A stretch of 64,000 nucleotides of DNA from Varanus komodoensis (GCF_004798865.1 NW_025336114.1:3771160-3835159); one strand, 5' to 3'; shown: positions 23,096 through 37,545, numbered from the stretch's first letter. Program-made: numbers and translations. The notes: generated by a model not told the origin, from the sequence alone.

Positions 23096-24765
23096 TTGGT
23101 GTATAACATGTTTGTAGAATAGATACTAGTGCGGTGATTTATGCATTCAGACTGTTTTATAGTTGCTCCTGGTTAGAATCTATACATCGTTCAAACTGCA
23201 AATTTGTGTTGATAAGCCTGAGAACACTGGGCTGTTTATAGAACAGTCACTGCAATGGTGAATGTGCAGTTGTTCTACTGGTAAAAATACGTGGAGAAGA
23301 AGAATTCTCAACAATAGAAGACGTTTGCTAATTTGACCATGAAATGTTCATCAAGGAGTCTAGATTGGTTTTATGAAATTTTGAATGAGGAAAATTTTCA
23401 TGATGAAGTTAGTGATCTTGTAGTGGGTGCTATAGCAAGCCATTGTAAAATAGAAAGTAGCTCTTCCTACAGTTAGTTACAAGCTGGCTGAATTTATTTG
23501 TTTACACAAGTAATGTTTTTTTCTTTTAAAATCCTAACTTTACTTTGCAACTGAATAAAGTCTAAGTATACCCAGATTGTTTATGTACCTTTTCTTGCAA
23601 AGAAACTTAGTGTATGGACAGTGAAATTATGCACATAGATAAACATTTAGGCAGTTTTCCTATATACAAACAGAACAATCTGTAAAATTCCAGCTTTTCG
23701 TGGAATAATTTTAGTTTTTATTGCAACTGATTGTATAGAATAAGATTTTTTGCCACAAGTGCAGGTACCCTTGTTTGTTCTGCATCTTTACTCACTGTAT
23801 ACTTAAAATTCATGGAGGTGCCATATGACGCCACAATTTGAAAACAATGTTTGATTAAATGGAATTGTTAGGATTGTATGTTACAGTTGGGATAGGATGC
23901 TCATCACTTGGTTTTTGTACATTTGTATATGTTGTGTATTCTTTTGAACCACACTCTAATGGAACCTCTTGGTTTAATAAGTGAACCTAAGGAACTGATG
24001 CGAAGTGTTAATGTTAGCAATCATTTATTTGTGTTACTATGACTCCATAAAATCTTGTGAATTCTTAACTGTGGATCACTTAAGAAATTAAAACATTGAA
24101 AACATGTCCCAACATACCTTGAGTTCCTAATGTCTTTCCAATAGCTTACATTGTTCAATTTCAAATTCTTTGTAGAAATCTTGCTTTTTTCAGTAGCGCT
24201 CTCGTAGGAAAGAAATGATGCAGTGATATAGAAAATCAAAGATTTTTTTTTTACTATTATCAGTTGTCTGAAAAATCCCCTGCAAATCACTGTATTTTAA
24301 ACAATTTACACGCTATTCTGTTCCTAGTTAAAGAAAAAAAAAAACGGTTCAATTGAGTTGTGTACGATCGAATATTTGAAGTGCACATCCTGGGATAATG
24401 TAGAAATTCAAGTGGCAACCTTTCTATTCATCCAGGGTGTAAGATGGATGTAAAACTGTTGAATGATACATCATGAGAGGATTTTGCAGTACAGTAATTA
24501 TTTGAAGGACTGTGTGAAGGTGTTGGAATGAAGAGGTGGCTGTATTACACATTTTTGTAATTCATGGATATGAAACTGTTTTGACAGGAACTGAGATGGT
24601 GCACTCCTGAAAAATGACATGATTGTACTACACTGTTAAAATTATTAAGTCTTCTGTTAATAAAACTGTCTTTATGAAGTTTCATGCTATCTATTTTTAA
24701 TTGTCTGGTGTATTTTAACAGCAGACTTTTTCTGTTGAAAGGCGAATAAAAAGTGTTTTGGGGAA
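23096..24765 (+). other. RBM12: RBM12 3'UTR with three polyadenylation signals
   Basis: AATAAA occurs at 23554-23559, 24659-24664 and 24745-24750. A short (about 480 nt) and a long (about 1.6 kb) 3'UTR are therefore both possible. The second and third signals are only 86 bases apart. Confidence 0.65.
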
Positions 24766-26104
24766 AATGAACTGAATAGGAGATGCATTTTCTACTTTTT
24801 TAAAAGTTTCTGTAATTATTGGATAGTCTGAAATATTTCAATTTGAGTATTGTGTCTGTCTTATAAGAATAAAAATGTTGTGTTGGGTTGAGATTGGCCT
24901 TCTGTGAACAGAAGGGCTCATTTCGTTAACAAGAGGCACTGGGATCCAGCAGGGGCTCCCTACTGAAGTCAAGAAGGGAGACTTCAATTCTCCCTTTCCT
25001 TTGCAACACCCTGAGTTGCCTCTTGTGCTGTTCCAGAGGTTCCCCATCCCTCCAGAGCAGCTTTTCCAGAGACACTAGGGAGAGCAGGAGAAAGGAGGAA
25101 TCACAAAGTTTGCCTCCTTGCCCTTTTCTTCTAGCATAAGGGGAATTCTTCAAAGTGTGGCTCTGGATCTGAATCACTGCGAAAGAAATCATGGTTGGCT
25201 GAAAAGCAAGAAAATTGTATGTGGCATATTCATTTAGTAATATATTTAAATCTTGGAATAATTTCCAGCATTGTTTTCCTTGTCGTGAAATGCAATTAAA
25301 GTCCTAGTTTCTGGGCCTTCTTTCTCATCTAATGATTGGGTACATCTTGTTTCTCTTGGTGCTTGAGCTGGGATGGCTAGCATACCTCTGAAAATACTGA
25401 TGGTGCTAGGATACCCTTGTATACATGTTCCTCCAGATTGTTCTGCAGATGGTTGTTGGAAATCTCATTTCTATACTGTATGTTCCAGAGCATTGCAATG
25501 ATGTACACTAGTAAATTGTTTATTAAAATATGTTCATTTAGTGAATACATCTTTTCTAAAAATGTACCTTTTGGAGCTTGCCATGGTGGCTGTATATTCA
25601 CGTCTTAATAGACTATAGTGTATATTGATAGAATCCCCAGATGTTATTAAGGTAGGGTAGGTGCACACAATATTTTAGTAAACCTTGGTCATTTGTTGGG
25701 GTGGGGGGATGGTATAGTGGCTGAAATGAATTTTGGAATGTGTTTTGACATTCTAAAGAAAGGAAAATGACATCTTGGAAAATTCTGCAAGCCAGCAGTG
25801 GGTTGGGCCCATTAAATCACTTCTGGAAAGATTTTTTCACCCCTTTTCCCTACTGGGTTAGACAGTCTTTGAGAATGTGTGGGGTTCTGTGTAGATGCTG
25901 TGGGAAATTGCCAGAAACCCCAGAACCTGCCTTTCACAAGCAGAAGTGCTTTCATCTTGTGCTAGAGTCCTGTTTGGATCTAATCCAATGACTAGAACAA
26001 ACTTAATTTCCCCATTCCTGTTGATTTTATTATAGGTCTCTAAAGTTGCAGTCCTGTGGAGTTGTGGCATACTGGGAGTTGTGGGTATTTCCCCCCCCCT
26101 AAAA

Positions 26105-26210
26105 TTTGCACCCCACAACTACATCCTGTGTATGCTTACTTGGAAGTACATGCTTTTTTGGCAATGGGATTTACTTCAGAGTAATACAGACTTGCATAAG
26201 ATTGCACTGT
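26105..26210. mobile_element. Palindromic MITE-like repeat, family C
   Basis: 'tgtatgcttacttggaagta', then 'aatgggatttacttc' and 'gcataagattgcactg', a degenerate palindrome of a type common in reptiles. A weaker partial match is at 2488-2556. Confidence 0.4.
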
Positions 26211-29200
26211 TTAGTATGATTTTCTTTTGGTTTGTCATTAACTGCCTTGGAAACTTTTTGGTTGAAAGGCAAATGGTGATCTTTAAATAACTAAAAATTA
26301 TCCCATCTTTTTGGTCTAAAGGAGCACAAAGGGAACAGAATACCTATGTAGAGGTTCTCACAAACTATCTTGATAGCCAGGTTCCACAGAAGTGGCTAGA
26401 TCAAATAGCTTTGTTAGCTGCTAGATTATTAATGCAAATTTACAGGGCAATGCTTTGTCCCCAACAGAAACTTCTGAGTGACCTTAGGGTGTAGTGGATC
26501 TCATATTTCAGATGATAAGATCCAGTTATGACTCTGGTATGCCCTCAAGCCCTTCCTAAAAAGGCTCTTTGATGGTTTCTTCAGACATTAAGTTTGCAGT
26601 CTTAGTTAAGGAAGATTCTATGGATCTTCCAAATTCAAGGTCTGTCAACCCTTGTCCTTGCTCACAGCTAAGGAAGCAAGTCAGATGAGTCAGAGGCCTA
26701 TTGAGAAAAAAAATCATGAGGATAGAGGGGTTAAAAAAGCCCCATTCCTCCATACACCCTATCTGCAAGAACCCAGCAGGGCGCCCCATAAGGGCCCCAA
26801 CACTGAAGACTTTCTTTGCATAGTTGATACTCAGTTGCGTCCTTATTAATATTCTTAAGGTATTAGACACTAAGGTAGTAATACCCTTAAGTTATTAGAG
26901 AGTACTAGGAATGCTCTGCATTTAAAACACTGGACTTCATTGAGTACATTGGATCAGGGTGCCAATGACCTTTAATTAAAAGTATGCGTAGCCTGCAGCA
27001 CTGGGAACATTTGAGGAAACAACTGGAGCAGCTACTCTTAATTTGTTGTAATTAGAAGTATTGCACAAGGTATAGTGAGTCTTGTTATTCTTAACACATG
27101 TCTGAATAATGCAACATTTCACTGATGGGCCTTAATAGTATGAAATGAATATACTTCTAGTACAATTTTGTAAATTTTGATTAAGATTTCATTAACTGCC
27201 ATTCTATTTTTAAAAAGTGTCCAAGGTGAGATGCAGGAAAAATGTATACTGTTATTCAGTGTGTGGTTTTACAAAACAGTACTTGAAAGACCATGAGGAG
27301 GTTATAGATTAAATTCAAACACAGAGAAAACAGTGAGAAAAGCAAGATTGAGGGTAACATGATGCATCTCTTACATGCAGTTATAAATATTTAGGCTTGG
27401 TTTTATTTAGAAGCAAGGGAAGCTTCACGGATGTGGGTTTTGAAGAGAGATTTGAAGTAATAGCACACACAATAATAAAGGGGACAAAGGGAAGAGTTAT
27501 TTAAATAAGATTACAAGTAGCTCAGGTGATTGAACTGAAATGAATATATCAAGATATAAATTTAGTAATTTGCAGTAATCAGTATTCAAGATGATGTTTG
27601 AGTTCTATTATTAATGCTTTTTTCCAAATTAAGCATGCTGTGCCCATTGTTGAGACACTTTACTGCTCTAAATGCAACACTTTTAATGGTATTAAGTATG
27701 TTTAGACATGGCTGGCCAGGAAATGCTGCGAGTTGTAGGGGGTGCATGGGGTTGCACCCAATGTACATAAAATGATTTTTGATAGAAAATATACTTGATT
27801 GGTTGAAACCAAGTACTCCCAGTTTTCAAAGAAATAACATACTGTCTTAAGAAATAAACCTGCTTCTTCATCACCTTGATCCACTTAAGGATTTCTATTT
27901 TGTAAGTGGGCTTTTGCATAAGTGCCAGTTATTGCATCAGGTACCAAGAAGTAAATAATACATCAAAATGCATATTATTTGCATATTTATCCAAATTAGG
28001 ATACAGTCTTTTCAGTACTTTTAATGGGACATGTATTCTTTATGCAAATAAGCATTTGAACAACTAGTCCAGAATAAAAAAGCATGATTAGATTTGGAAC
28101 AGGATGTACGTACACACTGATAGGAAATATTTTAGATCAATAATCCATAGAACAATCCTTGAACTTGTTCTAAAGCTGTGATGAATGGGTCATAACTTTT
28201 TAAAACTAAAATTCAGTATGCAGCTGAATAAGCTGTATAATACTATACACTTATCTCTTCAGGAAGGTAAATCCAAGTATACCCAGGGAGGAAAACAGAT
28301 TTTTGCATTCAGATGTTGCTTTGAGAGGACAGTAGGTTTTAGAAAATATTGGATCTGGAAAATGCATACTACCTTGATCATAAAGTTGTGGCAGCACCAA
28401 GAAAAGCTGCTTTTGCTTTTGTCTAAGTAGTAAACTTAACACCCTGTACCACTTTAAAGTTGGATCTAACCCTCATATGTTGAACGTATTTTGTTATGCC
28501 GTAGGACTTCCCTGTCCCCTCCTCCCACAGTGGTCTCCTTTCATATGCCCTAAATTGCTGTGCAGTGGGGGAGCACAGGGGGTCTGCAATTGGAAGAGGA
28601 AATTGATTCTGCCAGTGGTTCCTTTCTGCTAGCAGTATGACTCCACTGGATTAAACTCTAGTTTTGGAAGTTTCTGCGCATTTTAAACAGCATGTTTTTA
28701 ATGCACAAAGTAGCAACGAGTGGAAACTTCTTGGCTAAATTCAGCCCTGTTGAGAAGTGCAAACTGGTTCCTGCTTGTCAGCATAGAAGCAGAACTGTGG
28801 AGAGAACAAAATGTGTAGCTATAGGGCATGACAGGCTACTTCTAGATCTGCATCTTGTGTTTGTATTTGATAAAATGTCCCTCCAGTAAAACTAGATGCT
28901 AACAGCATCAAATACTTAGCTGCTGGTCTATGATGCTTATGAGACCTTAGTTTGCCTTTGTACTGCAAAACTGATCAGAAATGGAGGTGCCAAGCTTTTG
29001 AATTTGTGATCTTACTGTTTTTGCTCCCCCTCCCCCAGTGCTTGTACAAAAGTATGAATACTTGTACTTTCTCATGTTGAAAAATAGCTGTATATTTCTG
29101 CCTTTTAAAAATCTGCATTTGAAATTGTCTGTGGCCTATATAAATCATTATACTTCTAATTATCTGCTTCTACTAGTTGTGATAAAGGATAGGGAGCTAT

Positions 29201-31070
29201 GTAGAACACAGGAGCACTACTCCAGTGCTAATCATACTTAACGAGCATGAACTGTTGAACATACTTCCATAACCTTAAGAGCAGTCTGGACTTCATGAAA
29301 AGTCAGAATCCTAAATTAACACTGGTATCTTCTGTGTTCGTGTAATATTGTACCATAAAGACAGCTTTGGGATTTTAGTTACTATATTTTTGTCCAACTT
29401 GCTCAAGTTATGATGCATGGACTATCCTATTATATTTTCACAAACAGCATTGTAAGGTAGATTGTGCTGTGATACAAGCAACTGCCCAGTGGTCAGATCT
29501 AATAGCTTCATGGCTTAGTGAGGATTTAAACCTGTACTCCTTATTCCACATCTCATTTTAGTATGAGAATGTGTCATCCAACATTCACCTATTTACAAAT
29601 AAAACTAGGGAATTAGCTATTTTTGGTAGAAAACAAAATTTACTTGAATAAATGAAAAACTACAGTTAAAAGTAACTTCCTTGGAAACTTTTGTCCTTTG
29701 TTTAGTGATTTACTGGTTCTTGTCTATTTTGAAGTTTTCAACTTAGCTTTTGTAGTATTAAGTTTATTTAGAATAAGTTATTTGGCAACTGATGATTAGA
29801 AGGTTAATGTATTAGATATTATTTAGCTTACAGTTACATCAATACATTGGTCTCAACAAAAAACGTCAAAAATGAGAGATCATTTTAGAATGTTTCACAC
29901 AAATTATAGAATTCTATTAAACTTCTCAGTATAATGGAACTTTTGCACCCAACTAATGGCTTTTTAAGGGCCACAATTGTATATTGTCCTTCGGAGAGGT
30001 ATGCTATTCTTGCTTGAATTTTTCTGACATGTAAGTTATTGCATTCATTACATAAACCTATAGGCTTAGCATGGGTTGGGGGGCACTTGGGTCTGAGATT
30101 TGGAAATTATAATTGACAACCAATTAAAATCTAATTCAGACTACAAAATAGGGTAAAATACATTGTATAATTTGAAAACTACAGTAAACACAGGAGACTT
30201 CCTTTACCACAGGAGTCTGTTTGCCATACTTAATCTGTTGAACATGCCACTGGAAAATGGAGGTATGGTATTGGCTTGGCAGAATATAGGCATGATGTTT
30301 TAAAACTAACAAATCCAGAAGATAACATCCCTTTGAATATTAGCTACATTAAGGTAGGTAAAACATCTGTCTACATGCTTGGTAGTTTGCATGTTTTACT
30401 TTCTTAGATTAGTTACTAATTTTCTAACAAACCATATTTGTTCATTTCTATGGTAAGTGTATGGTAAATTATTTTAAAATTTACTGCCCATTGATGTTGG
30501 TTAGAATCTTTTTATATGATTTCTGCAAGGGCAGTTGCAATCTGCTAAACCTGCTTCAAGATGACTGGAATAGATGGTAACAGCAGATTTGAACTGCCTG
30601 GACTTGATACTAATAGGCTATATCTAGCATTACACAAGTGGACTTTCATGTTTGCAACAAGTGTTTCCTTCTCTTTTTCTACCACCTTGGCTCTACCTAG
30701 CCTCCAGAGCAGATTTAGGAAGTATGAGAGATTTCTGGTAATTGTCATTGATACTACTGTAGAATCAGTTCTGGTTTTTGTTAAGTTGGTATGTAGATAC
30801 AGCTGCCTTGTAAAGTGTATTAAAAATAACGCATCATAAAGTGCAACAAGATGAAGAAATGTAGCTTCCCCCGTACCCCACATTGTTATGTGTTTGTTTT
30901 CTTGAACATTTTTCGTAGATGTCAAGCCCTGTTTTTACCTCAAATTGTTGCCTTCATCTAAGAAACTGGCACATTATTAAATGTTGTTTTAAAGAAAGGC
31001 AAAAAGGACAAAAGTAGAGACAGTGCTGTCACAATTTTATAATCCTCCTGCAAGCAAACAGCAAGGGACA

Positions 31071-32250
31071 TGAAATTAAAACTGGAAATGCTCTGAGCTT
31101 CAAGTTGCCTGGTTCAAAAACTGTTGGAGTTAGTTCCTAGGAATCTGGAGTATTTTTGTGTCAATTCTGTGCTGATTGACTCGTAGGAGTTTGAAGAAAT
31201 GGTTTGTTCTTTCTTTTAGCTCAGTAGCTTACATAGCATCCACCTACCCATACAATTATCAGTTCACCTTTGTGTAGTTTCAGTAATGCTGAGGCCTCAG
31301 TTGAAGTGTTAGAAACCCAGGATTTGCATGCTCCTGTGCAGTTAAATCTTTCAGAGTAATATGTGGGTAAATGTACAATCAAATGAAATTATTGAATGCT
31401 GATTAAAAATGCAGTGCTTTTGGCAAAACTATTCAAGGAGAGATATGAATAATTGCATATAAATTATATGCTTTAAAAACAAAATACTGTTTTGCATTTT
31501 ATTTGTGACTTGGGGACCATTGGATTAGAATAGCCATTCGATACAGAGAAAGTTGCAAACAAATTTATGCAGGTAACAAATGCTGGCAAAGACTTCTACA
31601 GATTTTTTCAGTCTCAAAAATATGGGGATATTTTTGGAATGCCTGATTTTGATATAAGATGGGAACAACTGTTTTTTCAGGAACTGTAAAACACTGGTAG
31701 AAATTGCAAGTTTGTTGCCTGCCTTCCACAACAACTCTACATATGTAGCAGTCATGGAATTGCGGGGCGGGAGGAGGCAGGGATCCTAGCAGAGTGGGAT
31801 TGGATGCATTTCACACACAACAAAGTCTGCAAAGGTCGTTGCTTCAGGTTCAGAATCAGAACTAGAAGAAGAGGTGGAATTGGAATGCTTAGCTGAAATA
31901 CTAAGGCTAACTGACCCAGTGATAAGACAGGTGACTTGAGGAGAACCAGGAATGTGAAATTAAAACTGGAATTGCTCTAGACTTCAAGTTGCCTGGTCCA
32001 GAAACTTGGTGCTATTTTCTAGGAATCTGGAGCCATTTTATTTCAATTTTGTGCAGGACTGGCTCCTAGGAGTTTGAAGAAATTGTTGTTTGTTCTTCCT
32101 TTAGCTCAATCAGCATCTTCTAGAGCTCCCTTAATACATGTTATTTGTAACTTGTTACCAGTTTCATTAGAATAGCCATTTGATATAGTGAAGGTTGAAA
32201 ACAAATGTGTGCAGTTGCCAAGGGTTGGACATCTCCCTAGTTGAATGAAG
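31071..32250 (+). repeat. Local tandem duplication in CPNE1 intron
   Basis: 31071-31232 and 31955-32116 share long matches (for example 'tcaagttgcctggt' and 'taggagtttgaagaaat'). 31497-31600 and 32147-32250 are also related ('ttagaatagccatt'). Copy one carries about 260 bp, 31235-31495, absent from copy two. Confidence 0.7.
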
Positions 32251-34578
32251 CTATATTGGCTGACACACCTGCTAAAGTGCCTCTGAGAAGAGGAGTCAGT
32301 CCAGTTCATTCCTCTGAGAAGCAGTCTGCTAAACTTCCCTGGCTGCAGACTGCATGCACTGCAAAGCTCTGGGCTAGTTAAGGAAGTTGTTCCTGCAGAC
32401 AACCATCACATGAATTTACGTAAAATTAGTGTGCTTAACAAACAACACAATTCCCGGCCTACATATTCCCGGGGTCCCCTTAGTATGCAGTGTTCTCTTG
32501 GTATGCCTACCAACATTCAGTTGTCAGTGCTGAGATGCAGATGGATGAACAAATGCACATCCTCTTGTATTATCCTCTAAGCAATGCTGGACTTTTCTAA
32601 TAAGGAAATTGCAGGAACTGAGAGGTAGCCACTCGGTTAATAAAAGACTGAGCAGTTGCATGTGGCTAGGATTCAGAGAAGTACAAGTTTGCTTCTGCTT
32701 AACATAAGCGTTTCAGCTTTTCCATCCTTCTGCATCTTTCTGAGCCTCAAGTGTATAAGGGCCTACTGCGGCGGAATAAATTCAGCAGCTCACATTTATC
32801 CTGTATTTGCACAGGAAGACTGTGTGAATTGGGATCCAAGACTGATGTTTCTAGGCATTGTTGAAAAGAGCAGCTTCCAAAAATTATCTGTTGATCATTG
32901 TCAGTTATGCTTTAAGTGACAGGTGAATCTTATGCAAGTCGATTAATTTTTGTGTTCAGATGGTGTCTATGAATCATTTCATGTGCTTGGTTGTATCCAG
33001 GGTTAGACTATATCAAGTTTCATTTACTTCAATGAGTCTAACATTAGATTGGTCTGCATGCAAGAGAGAGAGATGTTAAAGATTACTGGTTTTTCTCTTC
33101 AAGAGGCTGATTTGCAAATCGTGAATATCAAATAAGAATCTAAATTAAGCAGCAGTCACTTTTCACAATTAAGCGATGTGCTTGTTATCTTCACAAATTG
33201 AAACTGAAGAGGTAACGAAAGTATGTCTTTCCTAGCTTGTTGGTTTTTGTAGACTAAAAATTGCCTGATCAGCAGTCTCTGATGAGCATTGCGGCGATAC
33301 AGAACAGATGTTTATCAGAGATGCTTCATTTGTGTAGTGACAAACATTGGTTCTATTTATGTGTGCTTCATCACACATGCTGTTAGGTTTGAGTGTACAT
33401 TGTTTTAGGCATTCGTTAACATGGAACATGCAAAATGGTTCTCAACAGTATTGAGTACTCAATTTGATTGCTTTTTGATGACTTTTTACTTTAGGCTATC
33501 TTAGGAACATACATTTATTTTGGAAATAGCCTCAACACTAATTCTTTCACTGATACATTGCAAAAAAAAAGATGAACACAACTTTAAAAAGTATTATACT
33601 GACGGAGTGGGGGGGGGGTAAGAATGGGATGCCTTAGGGCATGTATAGTTAGTCCTTGCCTACTCAGTATTTTATCAAAGGAAGGATAGAATTTTTGGTT
33701 GGATTGTTGCATTTGCTGTTTACTCTGCATCTGTAATATCCTACACAAAGGGCCCATTGGCAAGTAACAGTTTTGTCTTGGACATGGGTATTTCACTTGC
33801 TAGATAACATTTCTGTGTTCTGTGCTACTCTTCATTATTTGTAGTTGCCGTAGTGCGTGGTTTACACAGTAATCCTTTTCTAAATGAAGTGCAGTGGAGT
33901 TAAGGGACAATTAAGGGAGACATCCACACCCTGCTGCTACCTGGTAGGTAGAAGTAAAGGTATCAATTTCTGCCACTGCTTTAATTCTAGAGCAGGAATA
34001 ACCAGTGCTGTATGTTCCAGCATCATCCAAATCTTAGGTACTGAATAGTTATCCCTAAGGAAGTATAAATACTTAAATGGTAGGGACAAAAATTACTATT
34101 CTAGGTATGGTAATAAAGTTATGCCCCAAGCATGTAATTTCTCTTCACAAAGGAAATGGATCAGCCATATGTCTCTGGACTCACTGACATGTACATTTAG
34201 TCTGTTTTCATTGTGGTTAAACTGCCCTCCTCACTTAGATCCAGATATTTAACAAGTCTAATTGCAAAGCAAGAGCATTTTCCTTTTGGGAGTTGTTTGC
34301 AACCTATTACTGACAGTGTTGCAATGAACTGTCATCATCATTACATTCACTCTGCAGTTTTGAATTAAAAGGCTGCCACTGAGCCCCAGTTCATGGAAAA
34401 TCATGCTAGACTCAGAGATGATGTGGTTTGGCACTCTAATCAAGCAACAGAGTTTAGAGGATTAACTGAAATATAAATCCTTGTGAATTCAAGCCAAGAA
34501 GGAGGCTAGTGCATACAAACAGATGCCAAGCTCTCATTTTAAACACAGCTGAAGTTTTCGTACCCGGCTGAAAACAAT

Positions 34579-34595
34579 CCCCCCCCCCCCCCCCC
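34579..34595. repeat. Poly(C) tract
   Basis: 17 consecutive C on the + strand, a G-quadruplex-capable run on the minus strand. Confidence 0.95.
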
Positions 34596-36340
34596 GTAAG
34601 TAACATTTCTTTTTAACCTGCCAGGCAATTTGGAATCAAAATTATCTAGGACTCTACTATCCATTGCCGATTGTGCTTGAATGCTATATCTGCATTAGAA
34701 ATGGCATCCTTTTTATTGGCTGTACAGTCAGATGGCATAAACATGTGCTGGTTATGCAGTTAATAACAGCTTTGTGATGGACTGATTTGTAAGAAATAAA
34801 CATTCAGCTTCCAAGCCAAGCCTGTCTCTGGCAACTTTCTCATATAGAAGACAAGTTACCTACTTCCAAGCAATACAATGACGTTTGAGCTATATGAACT
34901 ACCTTGGTGGCTGTGCAAAGAAAAGATCCAAAAATCCCTTTGCCTCTTGAATAATAGAGGATACTGAAATGCTCAGAGTTATGCAAACAAATATATATAC
35001 TCTATGAAGTGTGCTTTTTATATCCAATACTAAAGGAATTACACAACGATGAGAATAACAGAACATTAGAAAAAGGAAAGAGCCTTCAGTCCAGCCACTG
35101 CCGGTATAAGGTGTTATGTATTATTGGTAGGATAATGATGGAAAAGGTTGTGTGTTCTCTGTGTTGCAATGCAGAAGGCAGTGGGCATCCCCAAATCAGC
35201 AGTTTGCAGTGTGTGAATAGCACAATGAATTCGAGTCTCATCATGTGCATTTGTATCAGGTCTCTCACAGTCCACTGAAGTATGCCTGTCTCTACTGAAA
35301 TAGGACAAAAAGTTGGAAAGCATTTTACAATATTATAGTCAGCATAAAAAGCTTTTAATGCTACATATGACTAGACAGATCCTAATAATAAAAGCACAAT
35401 TGAAGTAAAAGGCATCTTTCAGAAAAACAAAAAACAGCTGTTAGACTGGAAGGAAGCATTCATCTTGTCAAGAAACTTTAACAACGTCACAGGCTTTAAC
35501 AGAAACAGTACATTTTAAGAACTGTGGGAAGGTGAAAATTAAATTATCAATTTTGTGTTCCTGCTTTAACAGAAGTTGTAAGGAGGAGATAGTACTCTAT
35601 TATTTATGAAGCATTTTAGATTCAGTTGTTAATTTATCAGTAATCATTAGGACAAAGTAACATTCACTTCTAAGCTAAGAAAATTAAGATTTCCGACCTG
35701 CTACAGTTGGATATATATAGTAGGTATAATATAACTCCCCTATTAGCCAGTGTAATCCCAGCATTAGGAAGATGCTAATATAAACTCAGTTTAAGGGGTA
35801 TACACAATGCTAAAGCATAATAGTACCTGTAGCATTGTGCTTAAGTACTTCAGCACAATGAAAACTGAACAATATGGATTTAGATTGGAGAGCACAACTT
35901 TTTTGGTATTTTAAACACATTTGGTACATCTGAGAAAATGTGGGCATCACCACAAAATGCCTTCCAAGACAGTTTTGGCTAGTAACAGAAGGCAACCTGC
36001 CCAGTTGACTTCATACAAGGAACAAGTGGGATCTTAGTTATGACACACTAAGCAAATCCTATAAACCTCCTATTTTCAGTACCCTTTCCTCTTTCTCTTG
36101 GTGGCTGGCTGCACTGCAGAGGAAAGTATGGATCAATAAGTGCCTGTTTGCATTTCTTAAGAATTCCATGTAGCCCAAAGGCATTCATGGAAATTGAAGA
36201 TGAGAATAGTGGAAGTGATTGCTTAGAAGTTATTACAGTTGCCAATAAGAAAATGTGGTACTCTTTAAAAAAGAAGAAAATAATAAATTGGGTCAGGCAT
36301 AGTGGACCCGGCAGGCAACAAGTTGCTTGAACACTGTAGC

Positions 36341-36366
36341 AAAAAAAAAAAAAAAAAAAAAAAAAA
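36341..36366. repeat. Poly(A) tract
   Basis: 26 consecutive A. No recognisable retrocopy precedes it, so it is treated as a simple repeat. Confidence 0.9.
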
Positions 36367-36615
36367 TCTAACACCGGACAGCAGCATAATGGGGAAATGT
36401 AATTGACATGCAGACTTAATGGATTTAGCCATTACCACTTGCATTTTGTGAATTATATATTACAACATGGAATAAGCACAAGTTACAAACTCATAAGTGG
36501 ATAGAAAATAATAGCATTTCTAAATCTTAAGTAGCTCATCAAGTTCTCAGTGACTCAGTTTAAAGCATGAAAAGGGGATTATCAGTGACTTGAACCACAT
36601 CCCATTTAAAAGAGG

Positions 36616-36742
36616 GCTGAGCAACTTATGGCCCTGCAGTTGCTGTGGCTTGCAGGTACTATCAGCCCTAGTCAGGATATCCAATGACAAGGGATCGTGA
36701 GAATTGTAGGCCTAAGTATCCGGCAGCCCACAAATTGCCCAC
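36616..36742. mobile_element. Palindromic MITE-like repeat, family A
   Basis: 'tatcagccctagtcagg' and 'gagaattgtaggccta' correspond to the two arms of the family, with flanking 'tatggccctgcagttgctg' and 'cccacaaattgcccacccc'. Confidence 0.45.
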
Positions 36743-36956
36743 CCCAAATATAAATTATTAGAATCTGGGAGAGAAGAAAACTTGATGAACAGTATGTCCT
36801 TAACATTATTCACAACAAAGGAAAAAATAAAAGTGCATATTAGGTTCCAGAAAGTTTAGAAAAAATGATGAAAGCCACTAGGTAAGGATTTGAGGGAATA
36901 AAAGTTGCTTAAGTTGTATTCTTACACTTTAAAGGGAGGGGGGTGTGATTAGCAAG

Positions 36957-37545
36957 GACTAGATAGATAGATAGATAGATAAACTTTATTATGGTCAAAG
37001 ACCAGCTCCATTCAATAAATACATAGATTTAAAAAGTAAGTACATAAAACATCTATATTAAAACGCTTCTCTGATTAATAAATACTTCAACACAGTATCA
37101 GTCATCTTAAATCAGTGACAATCCCAGACTTTGTCCTTGTCCAACTAGGTAGAGCCACAATCCCCCAGGATCTGTCTTCTGACACCCCTTTTGGCCACGA
37201 AGAATTTAGCGACACTATATGTTATTGTTGGGTTAGTGTCAGACAGCAATATATAAATACATAGTTGTTCGGTACGGCCCGAGAAGCGATTCATCAGTGG
37301 GGAAATGAGTGCAGTGCGAATATCCCTGTAGAATGTGCACCTCAACAGGACATGCTCTGTAGTTTACATCTGTTCCATACCACAAGGGCAAAGGCGCTCT
37401 GACCAGGGGATCTTTTTGTACTGTCCCTCCAAAACTGCTGAAGGTAGTCTGTTAAGGTGGGCCAAGGACTGTAGTATGATTTAGTGGCCATTGTAGTTTC
37501 AGATGTCAAAATTATTCTATAAGTAAACATTGGAGGGAATAGATG
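36957..37545 (-). mobile_element. LINE 3' end of unassigned clade
   Basis: The tail is (GATA)n at 36961-36980 followed by 'aaactttattatggtcaaag', the reverse complement of a LINE 3' end. On the minus strand the C-terminal coding end reads CTFYRDIRTALISPLMNRF then YILLSDTNPTITYSVAKFF. It is preceded in another frame by a cysteine/histidine motif that looks like the C-terminal zinc knuckle of a non-LTR element. It does not resemble the L1, L2 or CR1 copies in this window. Confidence 0.6.

Noticed and set aside
36300-36366. Possible processed retrocopy ending in poly(A)
   Set aside because: The sequence before the 26-A run has no coding or RNA-gene similarity I could recognise, so only a simple repeat is called.
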